Assembly: GCA_944474755.1 (NCBI GenBank)
Contig: OX104124.1
Location: forward strand, 45,151,342 to 45,215,341
From: Limnoperna fortunei
Lineage: Eukaryota; Mollusca; Bivalvia; Mytilida; Modiolidae
DNA length: 64,000 nt
Direction: 5' to 3'
Shown here: one piece after another, positions 38,301 to 48,060 of the stretch
Layout of the letters: each line of letters starts with the position of its first letter
Position numbering within the stretch: the stretch's first letter is position 1
Translations under genes and position numbers: made by a program
The notes under the pieces: model-generated
The model's input: only the letters and a program-made list of their open reading frames with translations
Databases searched by the model: none
Told to the model about the DNA's origin: nothing

Positions 38301-41300
38301 AATATCTAAAATATGATCACTCGTGCCGCTTAAAGCATCAGATTAAACTCGTGCGCGGAACAAGTTCTGCGCACTCGTTTAATCAGATGCGTTATGCAGC
38401 ACTCGTTATCATATTTTGGATATTCACTCCGCCCAATTAATTATCCTATAAATATTCATGCATATGAGAATTTGTAATAAGTGTTGTAAAAATACTGTGT
38501 AAATTTGTAATACAGGCGTGTTTAAACATAGAAAGTTATATTTTAGAATTATGTTCTTATTCGTCCCTTCAACGAGCGTAAACTATTCATAAATAAAACA
38601 CAACTTGTATTTTGGAAAAAGCTCGCCTGGACAACACAGCAAAGCATCGATTTATTACAAAAGGCACACCATTACATAACAAATAACATCTTTTCCAAGC
38701 CGCTGTGGCACTAAACCAATCATGCACACTCAGGGTCTACAAATAAAATATATATTCAATGTAAAAATCATCTAGAAATATAAATTAGAAACCTGTACTA
38801 ATGGCAAACAAATACGTTTGATACAAGAGTATTTTTTTAGAATTGATTATACAAGCGAATGCAGCATTGAGAAGTATTTTCAGACGGGTATGAATGTATC
38901 ATGCCTATGGTCTTGTGTATTTTCAGGCTGGTTTGATATAATATTTTCGTGTATTTTTAGATCGTGTGATGTAATGTTCTTCAGTATATTTCAGACTGCA
39001 GACTGGCTTGATATAATGTTCATGTGTGTGTTTCAGACTGGTGTGATATTGTGTTCGTGTGTGTGTTTCAGACTGGTGTGATATTGTGTTCGTGTGTGTG
39101 TTTCAGACTGGTGTGATATTATGTTCTTGTGTGTATTACAGAATGGTGTGATCTGATGTTTTTGAGTATATTTTAGTCTGGTGTAATATAATGTTCTTGT
39201 GAGTGTTTCAGACTGCACAATATATCAGTGTGTTGTTCCTGCTTTCCATGCCATAATTTTCAGAACCAACTGGACTGGTTTGTAATAATGTTCTTGTGTA
39301 CTTTTCAGACTGGTGTTACTATAATCAGTGTAATGGTGGAGCTTGTATTAGCAAAGACACCATTCATGAATGTATCTGTCCAACTGGTTATTCCGGTTAT
39401 AATTGTCAAATTTATGATGCATGCAGAGACGCTCCATGCACCAACGGCGGAACATGTCAACAGTCTGGCAACACAGGATACACTTGTACGTGTCCTCTGG
39501 GTTTTTATGGAACCAGATGTGAGATGGTAGATCCATGTTATCCCAACCCTTGCAACGGTTATACCTGCAGTCGAGGTGACTTTGGTAACTACACTTGTGC
39601 TTGTCCATTCGGATATTTACCGCCAAACTGTGCAGTTTTTGATATTTGCGCCTCCCTTTCAACGAATCCTTGCCAAAATGGTGGAACATGTCAATCTGAT
39701 GCAAGTAGTTACTGGTGCCTTTGCCTTCCTGGCTATATCGGTTCTGATTGTGCAACATTCAATCCATGCGCTTCAACTCCTTGCCAAAACGGTGGTTTGT
39801 GCACAATTTCTGGAAGTTTTTTCGCGTGTACCTGTCCGTATGGTTACGCCGGTAGTATGTGTCAGACTGAGGGTGAGTTTTTAGCAAACGAATTGTTCAT
39901 AATTAACCTTAAAACATAAAACGTATCGCACAAATGAATTTTTTGTTTAGATGTTTTTTTTGTGGCCTTATTTGTGACGTGGGACGAAGAGGGTGGGTAT
40001 CTATGCATCATGTGACAGAGCTATCTCGGAGTATAAACACTGGTGAAAATAGGTTTGTTCAAACACAGAAAATTTCTTCCTGAAATACAAAATCATAAAT
40101 AAAGACGTTTAACTGTTTATCTTTTAGGAATACATAAAACTATTTTGTAAGTAAATAAATGCAATGATGTTATATACAATCTGAACATATGTGTTACGGA
40201 TGTGGGTTTAGAAGATCATTGAGTTTATTACGATTGAACTTTAGAAATAATTACAATAAATCATTATAAGTACACCCACTGTGTTCCGCGGTCAGACTTT
40301 CCGTATTATGACCAAAAAAACCCCCAACGAGAAGGCATATACTATCTGCCACCTGGGAACGCGCTATGCAGCTCTGAGTTGAGCGCTGTGAACCTTCACA
40401 GTTTGGTCCCAGCATTTAAAAAGAATTATACAAATTATTGTTAAAATAATATATAAACTATTTTTGTAGAAACAAAATCATGTAGCTTTGAAAGTACTAC
40501 AAATCCTCTATGTGATGTTCTAACTCAGGTCAGCGTAACAGACGAGTTTGATTGGAGTCAAAGATCTGGTGTAAGTTAGCCTATTTGACAGCCCGGTGTT
40601 TACGTTTAGAGTGAAAATTATAAGTTTCGAAACGCAAGCTTAATTAAATATGCAATAACATTACGTACCGCATTCGTATTACCCATAAGCACACCAAAGC
40701 TCGTAAAAAGGGCAAAAGCTTTTGTCAGCTTTGACCTACAAAGCTATAAACAAGATGCTAATGTCGTTTGCAACTACAGGTTTGTACTGCGCAATTTGTG
40801 TGGTCGGAAAATTTGACCTACATTTTAACTATCCGTTGACACCTTTTTAGCGTCCATAACTTGATTTGACGAAATGTACAACATTGTTCAGTTCAATATA
40901 TATGTTATTTCGTTTCACAAATGTACATTTCTGAAGTTTGTGTCGCCAATTTACACAGTCTCTTGGATTTTGAGAAACAGATTAATTCCCTAAAAATGGA
41001 ATATCTTTTTTTACTACTGTTGCCTCGAATTTCAAAATATCAAGATGTTCATATCAGAATCAAAATAATTTATGTCTAACGCAAGTGGCAAATATTTATG
41101 AATATATTCCTACACTATTTAAAAAATCAACAAAATATGGGCAGCTATCAACTATTTATATTCTGATAAAATAACTGCGGTAGATTTAGGATATTGACGT
41201 ACCTATAGCCAACACCATTTTTGTCATAGACTGGCTGTTCCTTCGATGTAACATACAATATAATATCCCTAAATTTGGTGACTATTTACATTCAATTTAC

Positions 41301-44300
41301 CCTAGCGAGCTTGAAATTAAAGACTCCACCAATACACTAAGGTCAGCCTCTTACTTAGACCTACTTCTAGAAATAGACTCAGGAAAACTACAAGCTAGAC
41401 TCTAACACAAACGTGATGACTTCAACTTTCCAATTGTCAACTTCCCGTTCATCGACAGCAACATTCCAGCGGCTCCAACGTATGGTGTGTACATTTCACA
41501 ACTTATACGTAATTCTAGATCCTGCGATCGGTATTCCGATTTTCTAGACCGATCCCTGCTGTTGACTGCTAAACTACTCAAACAAGGGTTTGTTGCACCT
41601 AGGTTGATGTTATCTCTCCAGAAGTCCTAAGGTCGTAGCCGTGACTTAATTGATCGTTATTGGAAATCAGTGTCTCAAATACGATCTGACATTTTTGCTG
41701 AGTCATAGGTAATGATTCCTATTCCTGGATTTGACTTTTCCCTAGACATGACAATGAGTCACTCGACGGGTGTCTAGAGACAGGCCCTGCTTACTCTTCC
41801 GGAGCACCTGAGTGCACCAATGGTTTTTATTGGGTTCGTGTTACTCTCTTTCTGCTTTTTGTGTTTTTGGTTTTGGTTGCGTTTGTCTATATCCGGATTT
41901 GTATCTGTCCCTTGACTTTTGGCTCTTGTTGTTCGGTCGGTTTTCTTTGCTTTTTTCATATTGCCACGGATAATTATAGCGCGTGACGCTATGTGTAAGA
42001 TTATAACTACATACACAATAGCTTGGGAGTTACAGCATTGTAATTGGAAGAGCCTTTCAAGACATGCCCTCGTCGTTGCGTGTTGTTCATACATAAATAA
42101 TTTCTTACCACGGTTGTAGTCTCAAATCTTTTAAAGAACGTCATATTAGAATTATTTATTTGCATGTTGACCACATAAGTATAATAGTGTATTCGCAAAT
42201 AACGATACAAGACATACAATGTATAACAACTGAATCACATAACAATGTCTCATTACAATGAATTTCGATGGCTTCCAAGCGGGTTAAGAATTCATAATGA
42301 TTTTACTCCTCGGCCGTCAATGAAATACAATTGTCTAAGGGGCGGAAAGAGTTTACCGGTAAACCCCCCAAACCTTAGGCAGGAAAATGTCAAAAAATTA
42401 AGTTGGAGTCGTGCTAACACAGTGTCGAACCCACAACCAAGTGTTTACATACGCGTACTGATCCACAGTAGACGACTACCTTAAATACTCCGCCACCTTG
42501 GCCTAGTATGTTCAATTGATCATAGAGAAATGATCTTGCATGAAAAGAAGTACTCATGGGCACACTAGCGTCCCCTTTCTTGCACATGACAATAACAAGC
42601 ATGGAGTCTAGACTTGAAACAATTTAAAATGTTATGTTTATCGAGGAAATATATAATTATAGGTAATATTCATTATACCGTAAATGTTAATATTCATACG
42701 TAATATAACAAGCCTGATACAGTCAAAGTGTCAGATGTCTTAACTTAATGTAGTACATTGCAAATTCATTTTAGACGACTCCGTCAGCAGGAACTGGGCC
42801 CACGGGAGCGTATGATGGACTGTATTACATGTATATTGAAGCAACTGGACGTAAAAGCGGTGATACTGCAGTGCTTGTGAGTCCAAATCTTAGAGGTTAG
42901 TACGCATGCTCTAGATGTTATATTGTGTTTTAATTACTTTTACTTATTTTAACATATGAATGTCCAAATAGCTAACTCCACATCATAGATGTTAGTTGGA
43001 GAGATATTAGTTTTGGAAAACAGTCCTAACGAAATAGACAATTTATGTGATAACTTGTCGCTTGACCTCCTCTCAGTTATGAGTCGAGTAATTTTATATT
43101 TTGTTAATATATAAACGGTCAGAAAACATGTTTATTACTTGAATAGAATTTTGCTTGTTTTTGATTGGATTAAAAACTACTTTCGGGTGATGTTAAATCG
43201 CAACAGTACTAAAACTGCATTAAAATATTATCGTTATTTTTTGTCCGATGCGCAAGCAGTCAGGCGGAATTGAATATTAACTTGTTTTCTGATCTGATTC
43301 ATGTAAGCGTTTGTAGTTGTCTTGTCAATAACAATGGAAGCGTCTGCTTGTTAATTTGTTACGATAGACAATTATATGTTGGTTTTATTCAAGTCACAAA
43401 ACAATTACTTTCTTGGATATGAGGTCGCTATAGGGATTTCTCAAACCTCAGAAATATATATTCAACTCGCCGTTTACATTTTCGCTGTTGCGAAATCCCG
43501 ATAGCGAGCTATATCAAAGTAATTATTATATAATCTGCACCGTTGCTCATTATTTTATTTAATATAAAAACATTATTCTTCAATCTCGTATCCTTCTTGA
43601 TAGCGTGTTAATATTTAACCAATTGTCGGAACAAGATACCCACTTATTATGATCACTCACCCAAGCCCCACCCAAGGCTGAGTTTCTTAGTACATACTTG
43701 TTCAAGTGTGGCTTTTTGCGCGTGACCACAGTTGACCTGTACACAAACGGCCTACACTTTTTCAAGAGCTTGATAAGCTAACCAATCGCGGCTGTTGAAT
43801 ATTGACACATATTTCAATGGTAACAAAAAGCCAACGTAGACTTACTTTTGTTTTTACTGTAAATCCCAACCAATACAGTTAGACGGATATGTATTGCCGT
43901 AACATAAAACAAAAAAAAAACGCATGCGCAATACTCTCAAACGGAGGCGAACCCTATTTCCATATTTAAATACAAATACATACAATCAAATACAATACAC
44001 ATAATCAAATACAATACACACAATCAAATAGCAATAAACACAATCAAATACAATACACACAATCAATACAATACATAATCAAATACAATACACACAATCA
44101 AATACAATACACACAATCAAATACAATACACACAATCAAATACAATACACACAATCAAATACAATACACACAATCAAATACAATACACACAATCAAATAC
44201 AATACACACAATCAAATACAATACAAAACAATTAAAAAAGTAACTAAAGGAATTAAATGGGAAATAACCATGAAGATAATCAATTAGACAAATCAATCAC

Positions 44301-45291
44301 GATGAGGCGATTGAGAAACCTGTGAATAATTTACAAGGAAATACAAGTTAACAATACGGTTAAATATAAATGTACATAATATATAGGACACGACCGTAGG
44401 CGGCATAATGGGGGGATGCCGTATCTATCGGAATTTGTCTGATTATATTACACGGAAAGTAAGACAACAGACCAAAATGAGTGCTACGCTCCTTGTGCGT
44501 TTATGACTCTTTTCTTGATTTCGAAAAATAGGCGCACTTAACCTATATAAAACGAGATATGAAAGGTTTCGTCAGCCTTATTTTTCATACTGCCGGAGAA
44601 GCAATCAACATGTTCCTGTCCGTCGGGCCATCCAATGTGTCAAATATTTCAGTATAAGCATATTTTTTCCTAGTTATATAGCATCATTAAAACTATATTG
44701 TTTTACTTTATCTTAGGGACAAATTGGTGCTTAACGTTCTTCTACAGCATGTACGGTGCTGACATAGACAGACTATCTGTATTGACACAACGGCCTGTCA
44801 ATCAACCCATTCCAACGGAAGTTTGGTACAGACAAGGTAACCTTGGCAACCAAAACTGGTATCTAGCGAAAGTAGATTTGACAGACACTACAGATTTCCA
44901 AGTAAGAATTCATATCACGTTACACTATAGTTTTCTACGGGTACTCCGGCTTGACACCCCAATAAAAACTGGACGCCATGATAAAGCTAAAAAGGCGTTG
45001 AAACACTGTGCACTGTATAACAATCTGTCTTAATGGAGTATATGTTTCACTGAACAATATAAACCAGTGGTCTGAATATCTTACTAGAAAAGTTTTTTTT
45101 ATTAATATGGTTTGTTATAAAGGAAAATTATTAAAACAAAGTGAATAATAAATATTATATTTTAGATGTGTAGAGAAGCAAGCAAATAATTTTCTGTTTT
45201 TCAGTTTTTTATCAAAGGAGTTCGAGGCAATGGTTTTCAAGGCGACATTTCAATTGATTACCTTACTTTAGCACACGGAGCATGCGTATAA
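29334..45291 (+). CDS. Secreted EGF-MAM protein, copy 2 (complete, 444 aa)
   Basis: Eight exons: 29,334-29,394; 30,244-30,345; 35,056-35,169; 39,309-39,872; 40,470-40,570; 42,775-42,895; 44,717-44,901; 45,205-45,291 (stop TAA at 45,289). All introns are GT-AG. Phases fit throughout and the total is 1,335 nt. Residues 1-20 are a hydrophobic signal peptide. Residues 21-54 are a short EB/EGF-like module, 55-92 an EGF (SNPCQHGGRC), and 93-281 five EGF domains in one exon. Residues 284-444 are a MAM domain with four cysteines and the FDW, GLYYMYIEA and LAHGACV blocks. The protein ends right after MAM, with no membrane anchor, so it is probably a secreted matrix or adhesion protein. EGF 3 carries an RGD (181-183). 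Other possible roles include shell or byssus matrix, or immune recognition; the sequence does not decide. Confidence 0.9.
29848..30102 (+). mobile_element. tRNA-derived SINE, family 1, full length
   Basis: Head with ggcggtcgagaggttaatgt, B box gggttcgagtctcactgct, linker attaattgacaaggattgcc and a tail ending cattcaaacaaac. It lies in intron 1 of EGF-MAM copy 2 and is absent from copy 1. Confidence 0.85.
30346..32460 (+). other. First part of intron 2 of EGF-MAM copy 2
   Basis: AT-rich. A stretch at 30,840-31,150 resembles sequence inside intron 6 of both copies (about 19,400-19,570 and 43,140-43,440), with gatctgattcatataagcg-like words, so it is a dispersed intronic repeat of unknown type. 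No exon is seen. Confidence 0.5.
32461..33850. repeat. 464-bp tandem triplication
   Basis: Three nearly identical copies start at 32,461, 32,925 and 33,389, each opening with gtctgtgtgtattttcataa. They differ at only a few sites. Each ends in tttagctcacctgacc plus aatgatcattgtgagcaatt, which is the start of the repeat that continues after 33,846. Confidence 0.95.
33810..34400 (+). mobile_element. Dispersed mollusc-type repeat starting tttagctcacctg
   Basis: Contains agctcacttgacccaaatga, a (CGT)n-rich patch (tgcgtccgtcgtcgtcgtcg) and two sub-blocks with gttctgattggctgaattt and gatttgaaatattgcagaaa. The layout is that of a widespread non-autonomous element of bivalve genomes, recalled from general knowledge. 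The end is uncertain. Confidence 0.5.
34880..34975. repeat. Short AT-rich minisatellite
   Basis: Four to five units around agaccaaatgggaatagacc, about 80 bases upstream of exon 3 of EGF-MAM copy 2. Confidence 0.6.
35800..38060. repeat. 44-bp satellite array in intron 3 of EGF-MAM copy 2
   Basis: Dozens of units around taacatagagtgtaatatgt plus gtgaatatgttatataagag. The period is 44 bp in clean parts. It is interrupted by an element at 36,600-37,215 and contains an inverted segment at about 37,450-37,625. Copy 1 has only four or five units at this place (16,755-16,960). Confidence 0.9.
36600..37215. mobile_element. MITE-like insertion inside the 44-bp array
   Basis: Interrupts the satellite. 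Its right end is a hairpin of about 90 bp (37,125-37,214) with arms cctgattttatcaaccct and agggttgataaaaccagg. It includes a short frame starting ATGGCTGACGAGCAGCAGAC at 36,870 (24 codons) that resembles the beginning of tyrosine-recombinase (Crypton-type) proteins of molluscs. That resemblance is recalled, not searched. Confidence 0.55.
38277..38448. mobile_element. 172-bp near-perfect palindrome (hairpin MITE)
   Basis: The arms start taggataatcaattgggc and end gcccaattaattatccta. Pairing continues through gaatatc/gatattc, atatgat/atcatat, actcgtgc/gcactcgt and tcagattaaac/gtttaatcaga to a loop around ggaacaagttct. It follows the 44-bp array in intron 3 of EGF-MAM copy 2. Confidence 0.75.
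38560..38870 (+). other. Intron 3 segment before the acceptor array
   Basis: No exon or repeat family recognised. The last 30 bases (acaagcgaatgcagcattga) match the corresponding intron of copy 1 at about 16,960. Confidence 0.45.
38880..39308 (+). repeat. 35-bp tandem array of splice-acceptor-like units
   Basis: Eleven copies of a unit ending in a polypyrimidine tract plus CAG or TAG, then usually actggtgtgatat. The cleanest three (CAG at 39,034, 39,069 and 39,104) are exactly 35 bp apart. The true acceptor of exon 4 (ttttcag|actggtgtta at 39,308) is the last member of the series. Confidence 0.9.
39309..39872 (+). CDS. Exon 4 of EGF-MAM copy 2: five EGF domains with RGD
   Basis: Single 564-nt exon, phase 1 in and out, coding for five EGF-like repeats (residues 93-281 of the 444-residue product). 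Cysteine spacing is regular. EGF 2, 4 and 5 have the CxNGGxC loop. EGF 3 contains CSRGDFGNYTC: an RGD at 181-183 and an N-Y-T glycosylation sequon at 186. Having five EGF units in one exon is unusual because most EGF repeats are one per exon; it suggests retro- or intron-loss history or in-exon duplication. Confidence 0.9.
40276..40440. mobile_element. SINE-like family 2 fragment
   Basis: Contains ctgtgttccgcggtcagact, ttccgtattatgacc, the gag-aaggcatatactatctgc region and the end gtcccagcatttaaaaagaa, matching 54,005-54,170. It lies in intron 4 of EGF-MAM copy 2. Confidence 0.7.
41215..41960 (+). mobile_element. Degenerate retrotransposon C-terminal fragment
   Basis: A readable frame with stops at about 41,404 and 41,628 encodes blocks such as SASYLDLLLEIDSGKLQ, DDFNFPIVNFPFIDSNIPA and YGVYISQLIRNSRSC. 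These blocks are typical of the region after the reverse transcriptase core in a class of metazoan retroelement proteins (I suspect Penelope-like, not certain). A T-rich tail follows. It lies in intron 5 of EGF-MAM copy 2 and is absent from copy 1. Confidence 0.65.
42335..42507 (-). mobile_element. SINE family 1 fragment, minus strand
   Basis: On the minus strand it reads ccaaggtggcggagtattta (A-box region), then cacagtgttagcacgactcc and the linker ttttcctgcctaaggtttgg. The 3' tail is lost. It lies in intron 5 of EGF-MAM copy 2. Confidence 0.65.
43964..44228. repeat. 19-bp minisatellite
   Basis: About thirteen copies of acacaatcaaatacaatac, the central ones identical. It lies in intron 6 of EGF-MAM copy 2; copy 1 has unique sequence there. 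Confidence 0.95.
44938..45003 (+). mobile_element. SINE family 1 tail fragment
   Basis: Contains gggtactccggcttgacacc, aaaactggacgccatgataa and aaggcgttgaaacac. It begins about 35 bases after the exon 7 donor of EGF-MAM copy 2. Confidence 0.7.
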
Positions 45292-45637
45292 ATAATACGA
45301 TGATCAAGAGGTAAAACATTTTATAGATTTACACCGTATACACAGATTTCGCGATACATTCATGAGACATTCATTATTATTTTTAAAGACATCAGATATA
45401 GACACACTTATTTTCCAATCTCTCAGCATGTTTGTCATCAAAATGAATGGTTTTTATAACTAAAATATTGTTTCGAAATAAACAAGGATTGCCATAGTAG
45501 ATACTTTTTACTAAAAGAATAACAACTAAAATTGATTTAATTAAAGACATTCAAGTTTATATATATAACAATTTATACAATGACATGTTTTTCCATACCA
45601 TCGGAACTGCAATTTCCTATTAAGAATAATGCCATGA

Positions 45638-45867
45638 CCAGAAATTGAATATGAATTATATCTCAGCAATTAAATACGAATTATAACTCGGCAATTGGAT
45701 ACGGATTAGAACTCAGCAATTGGATACGGATTAGAACTCAGCAATTGGATACGGATTAGAACTCGGCAATTTGATACGGATTAGAACTCAGAAATTTGAT
45801 ACGGATTAGAACTCAGCAATTTGATACGGATTAGAACTCAGCAATTTGATACGGATTAGAACTCTGA
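45638..45867. repeat. 25-bp minisatellite before the 3' UTR exon of copy 2
   Basis: Nine units around tggatacggattagaactca plus gcaat, with an exact period of 25 bp. It ends 25 bases before the acceptor of the 3' UTR exon. Copy 1 has a single counterpart (attgggtacgtattataact at about 23,090), so the array grew from ordinary intron sequence. Confidence 0.95.
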
Positions 45868-45891
45868 CGCACTGTTGTTGTTTTCTTTCAG

Positions 45892-46060
45892 ATTTGTTTG
45901 GAACGGATTTCAAGATGGAAATGAATTTGATTATTGATTTTTTAAGAACGTTCCCTATTCTTCTTTTACAATGTTTTAGATTTTAGATAGGTCTTTAAGG
46001 AAGTGTCTTACTGACTTCAATCGATGCCTTTTCCTGTCGTTATATTGAAAGGTTCTCTAC
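45892..46060 (+). other. 3' UTR exon of EGF-MAM copy 2
   Basis: Acceptor gttttctttcag ends at 45,891; the matching donor is at 45,310/45,311, 19 bases after the stop codon. It is conserved with copy 1. The 3' end is not determined; no clear AATAAA lies near. Confidence 0.45.
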
Positions 46061-46905
46061 TTCAAATTTTCAGCCTTGCAGTATTCCTAGTTTTATTGTT
46101 TGTATGTTAAGGTTTAAAATGTAGTACAAATTTGCATGTGCATCAAACATTTTTTCCTCCCTTACTTCTGTTAGTTTAATTTATATTTGGTACTAGAAAT
46201 CTACAATACAATTCATCTCACCAAATCTTCAGTTTTACACATTTTCAAACAATACAACGAGACTACAAAATTTTTTATGTTTTTTTTATGGTTAAAACCA
46301 TGGTAACTAGTGTTTTTCTTTATATCTATATTTGCTCCATCTTTGTAGTATTGTGAAGTTTTCCTATAATATCAACTATTTCTTGATTATAACCACTATC
46401 ATTTGTTCTGTAATCTATATAAAAAAGGTAACATAGCTGTTGGTATTTTTGTAAAAATTAACTTGCTTGCTTAAAGGAAAATTCAGTACAATTCAATACA
46501 TCTAAGCTGTTTTAAGTAACTACATAACACTTATAGCTTTAAAGTAATACTAAACGTTCTTAACTTATACGGGTTCTAACGTCTTTGACATAGGGGTACC
46601 AGTGGATTTTCTAAAGTCTTTGATTACAGTGGTATCGGATTGCACGAATTTTTTAAGTCCACATTACAATTATATTCTGCCTCCAACTTATCAGACAGAA
46701 ATTGTGTGATCCCTTAAGAACACATTTTTGAAAAAATACATGCGTTGGATTTTGCGATCTTCTTTGACGAGAATATTAGGATAAACAAACTTCAACAGTA
46801 CGCATGCCTACAACGATTGATGCTTAATATAATTCTGTTGTTTCTATTATATAGTAAATTTGTTGCATTGAATAATATGTGTTGTTATGCTCATTCACCC
46901 ATGCG

Positions 46906-47120
46906 GGATACCGCAGGTCAGGGGTTCTCTCCGGGTACTCCGGCTTCCTCCCCCAATAAAAACTGGACGCCATGATATAGCTGAAAAATTGCTGAAAGTG
47001 GCGTTAAACACCATCAAACAAACAAACAAACAAACAATCCCCCAATAAAAACTGGACGCCATGAAATAGCTGAAAAATTGCTGAAAGTGGCGTTAAAACA
47101 TCATTCAAACAAAAAAAAAT
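46906..47120 (+). mobile_element. SINE family 1, two tails in tandem
   Basis: The 3' half (aggtcaggggttctctccgg to ttaaacaccatc and an AAAC run) is followed directly by a second copy of ccccaataaaaactggacgc to ttaaaacatcattcaaac. This is either a tail duplication or an insertion into a resident SINE tail. Confidence 0.8.
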
Positions 47121-47299
47121 TCCATGCGGGAATAGTTTTGCCATTGTCATTCAGGACACGGCTCATTCGTTATCTCCAGACATTAACGTCAGTCGTTTAT
47201 TTCATCAGAATTATCTTAGCATGGAATACTATTGGTTGTTATGCGGGCTTCAACGAAACGTGGACTGGGAGTATAATACAAGGCTAACCAGGAATGTAC

Positions 47300-47640
47300 A
47301 TCCTGTCGCAAGGTGGCGTGATGGCGGTGGTCAGGTTATAATATGAAAAGCCATGATGTGTTTATAGAGTGTCACGCTGCTTGCACTTTAAGATACCTTT
47401 TGTATTATCGATGGGAGTACATTTTGGCTCGCCAAGGCTCGGACTCAAAATTCTATAATTTAACTATCTCGATTGGAGAAATCCGATAATCCACACGTAC
47501 TAATGTAAGATCCTATATATCCGACAACATCTATGTTACAGAGACGCTTTAACCGGTTATGATGACGATTGTTGGGACGACCTTGATACAGACTTTACAC
47601 CAACAATCACCTGTACAAGCCCAACGCTGTTAGAATTCGA
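47300..47640. other. Right boundary region of the duplicated unit
   Basis: Homology to the copy 1 downstream flank (24,407-24,636) ends by about 47,290. The rest has a short open stretch after an acceptor-like tgttacag at 47,538, but no partner exon, and it abuts a tRNA-like repeat. Probably part of a mobile element. Confidence 0.4.
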
Positions 47641-47679
47641 TTTTTAATACTGTCAATTTTTTGCTTACCATCAGCGGGA

Positions 47680-47766
47680 TTCGAACTTACACCGTTGTGA
47701 CACAGTGGCACTCATTCGCCTGCAGTATTTCCAGCGGTCTAGACCACTCGATCAAATCCGCTATAT
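47680..47766 (-). mobile_element. tRNA-like SINE head, different family
   Basis: The minus strand reads tgatcgagtggtctagaccg (A box) and gtaagttcgaatcccgctga (B box) at tRNA spacing, with a leucine/serine-type long middle. The acceptor stem does not pair, so this is a SINE head or tRNA relic rather than a working tRNA. Confidence 0.5.
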
Positions 47767-48060
47767 TTAACTAGCTCGTGACGATGGAATTTTCGTAATA
47801 ATATATTAATATATACAAAAAGGATGATATATTTATTTTTAAGAGCTACCCATTAACAGCGGGAGCGCTTACTCTAGGGAATAAAAGTGGCGCGTCTATA
47901 CATAATACAATATAAATGTACATATACAATATAACTTACAAAGAAGCAACATTATATACATTCTAAAAAGCATGTAAAACAAAAACCATATTATTAAAAT
48001 TATAAGTAAGATAGTGACACAGACAAAATTGTCTATCAATTAAAAGTTCTATTTAATTTC

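Noticed and set aside
39228..39530. 100-codon + frame overlapping the start of the EGF exon
   Set aside because: It is in a different frame from the conserved EGF frame and begins in the splice-acceptor array.
44698..45033. 111-codon + frame read as one exon
   Set aside because: Only 44,717-44,901 is exon 7 of EGF-MAM copy 2. The rest is read-through into intron and a SINE tail.
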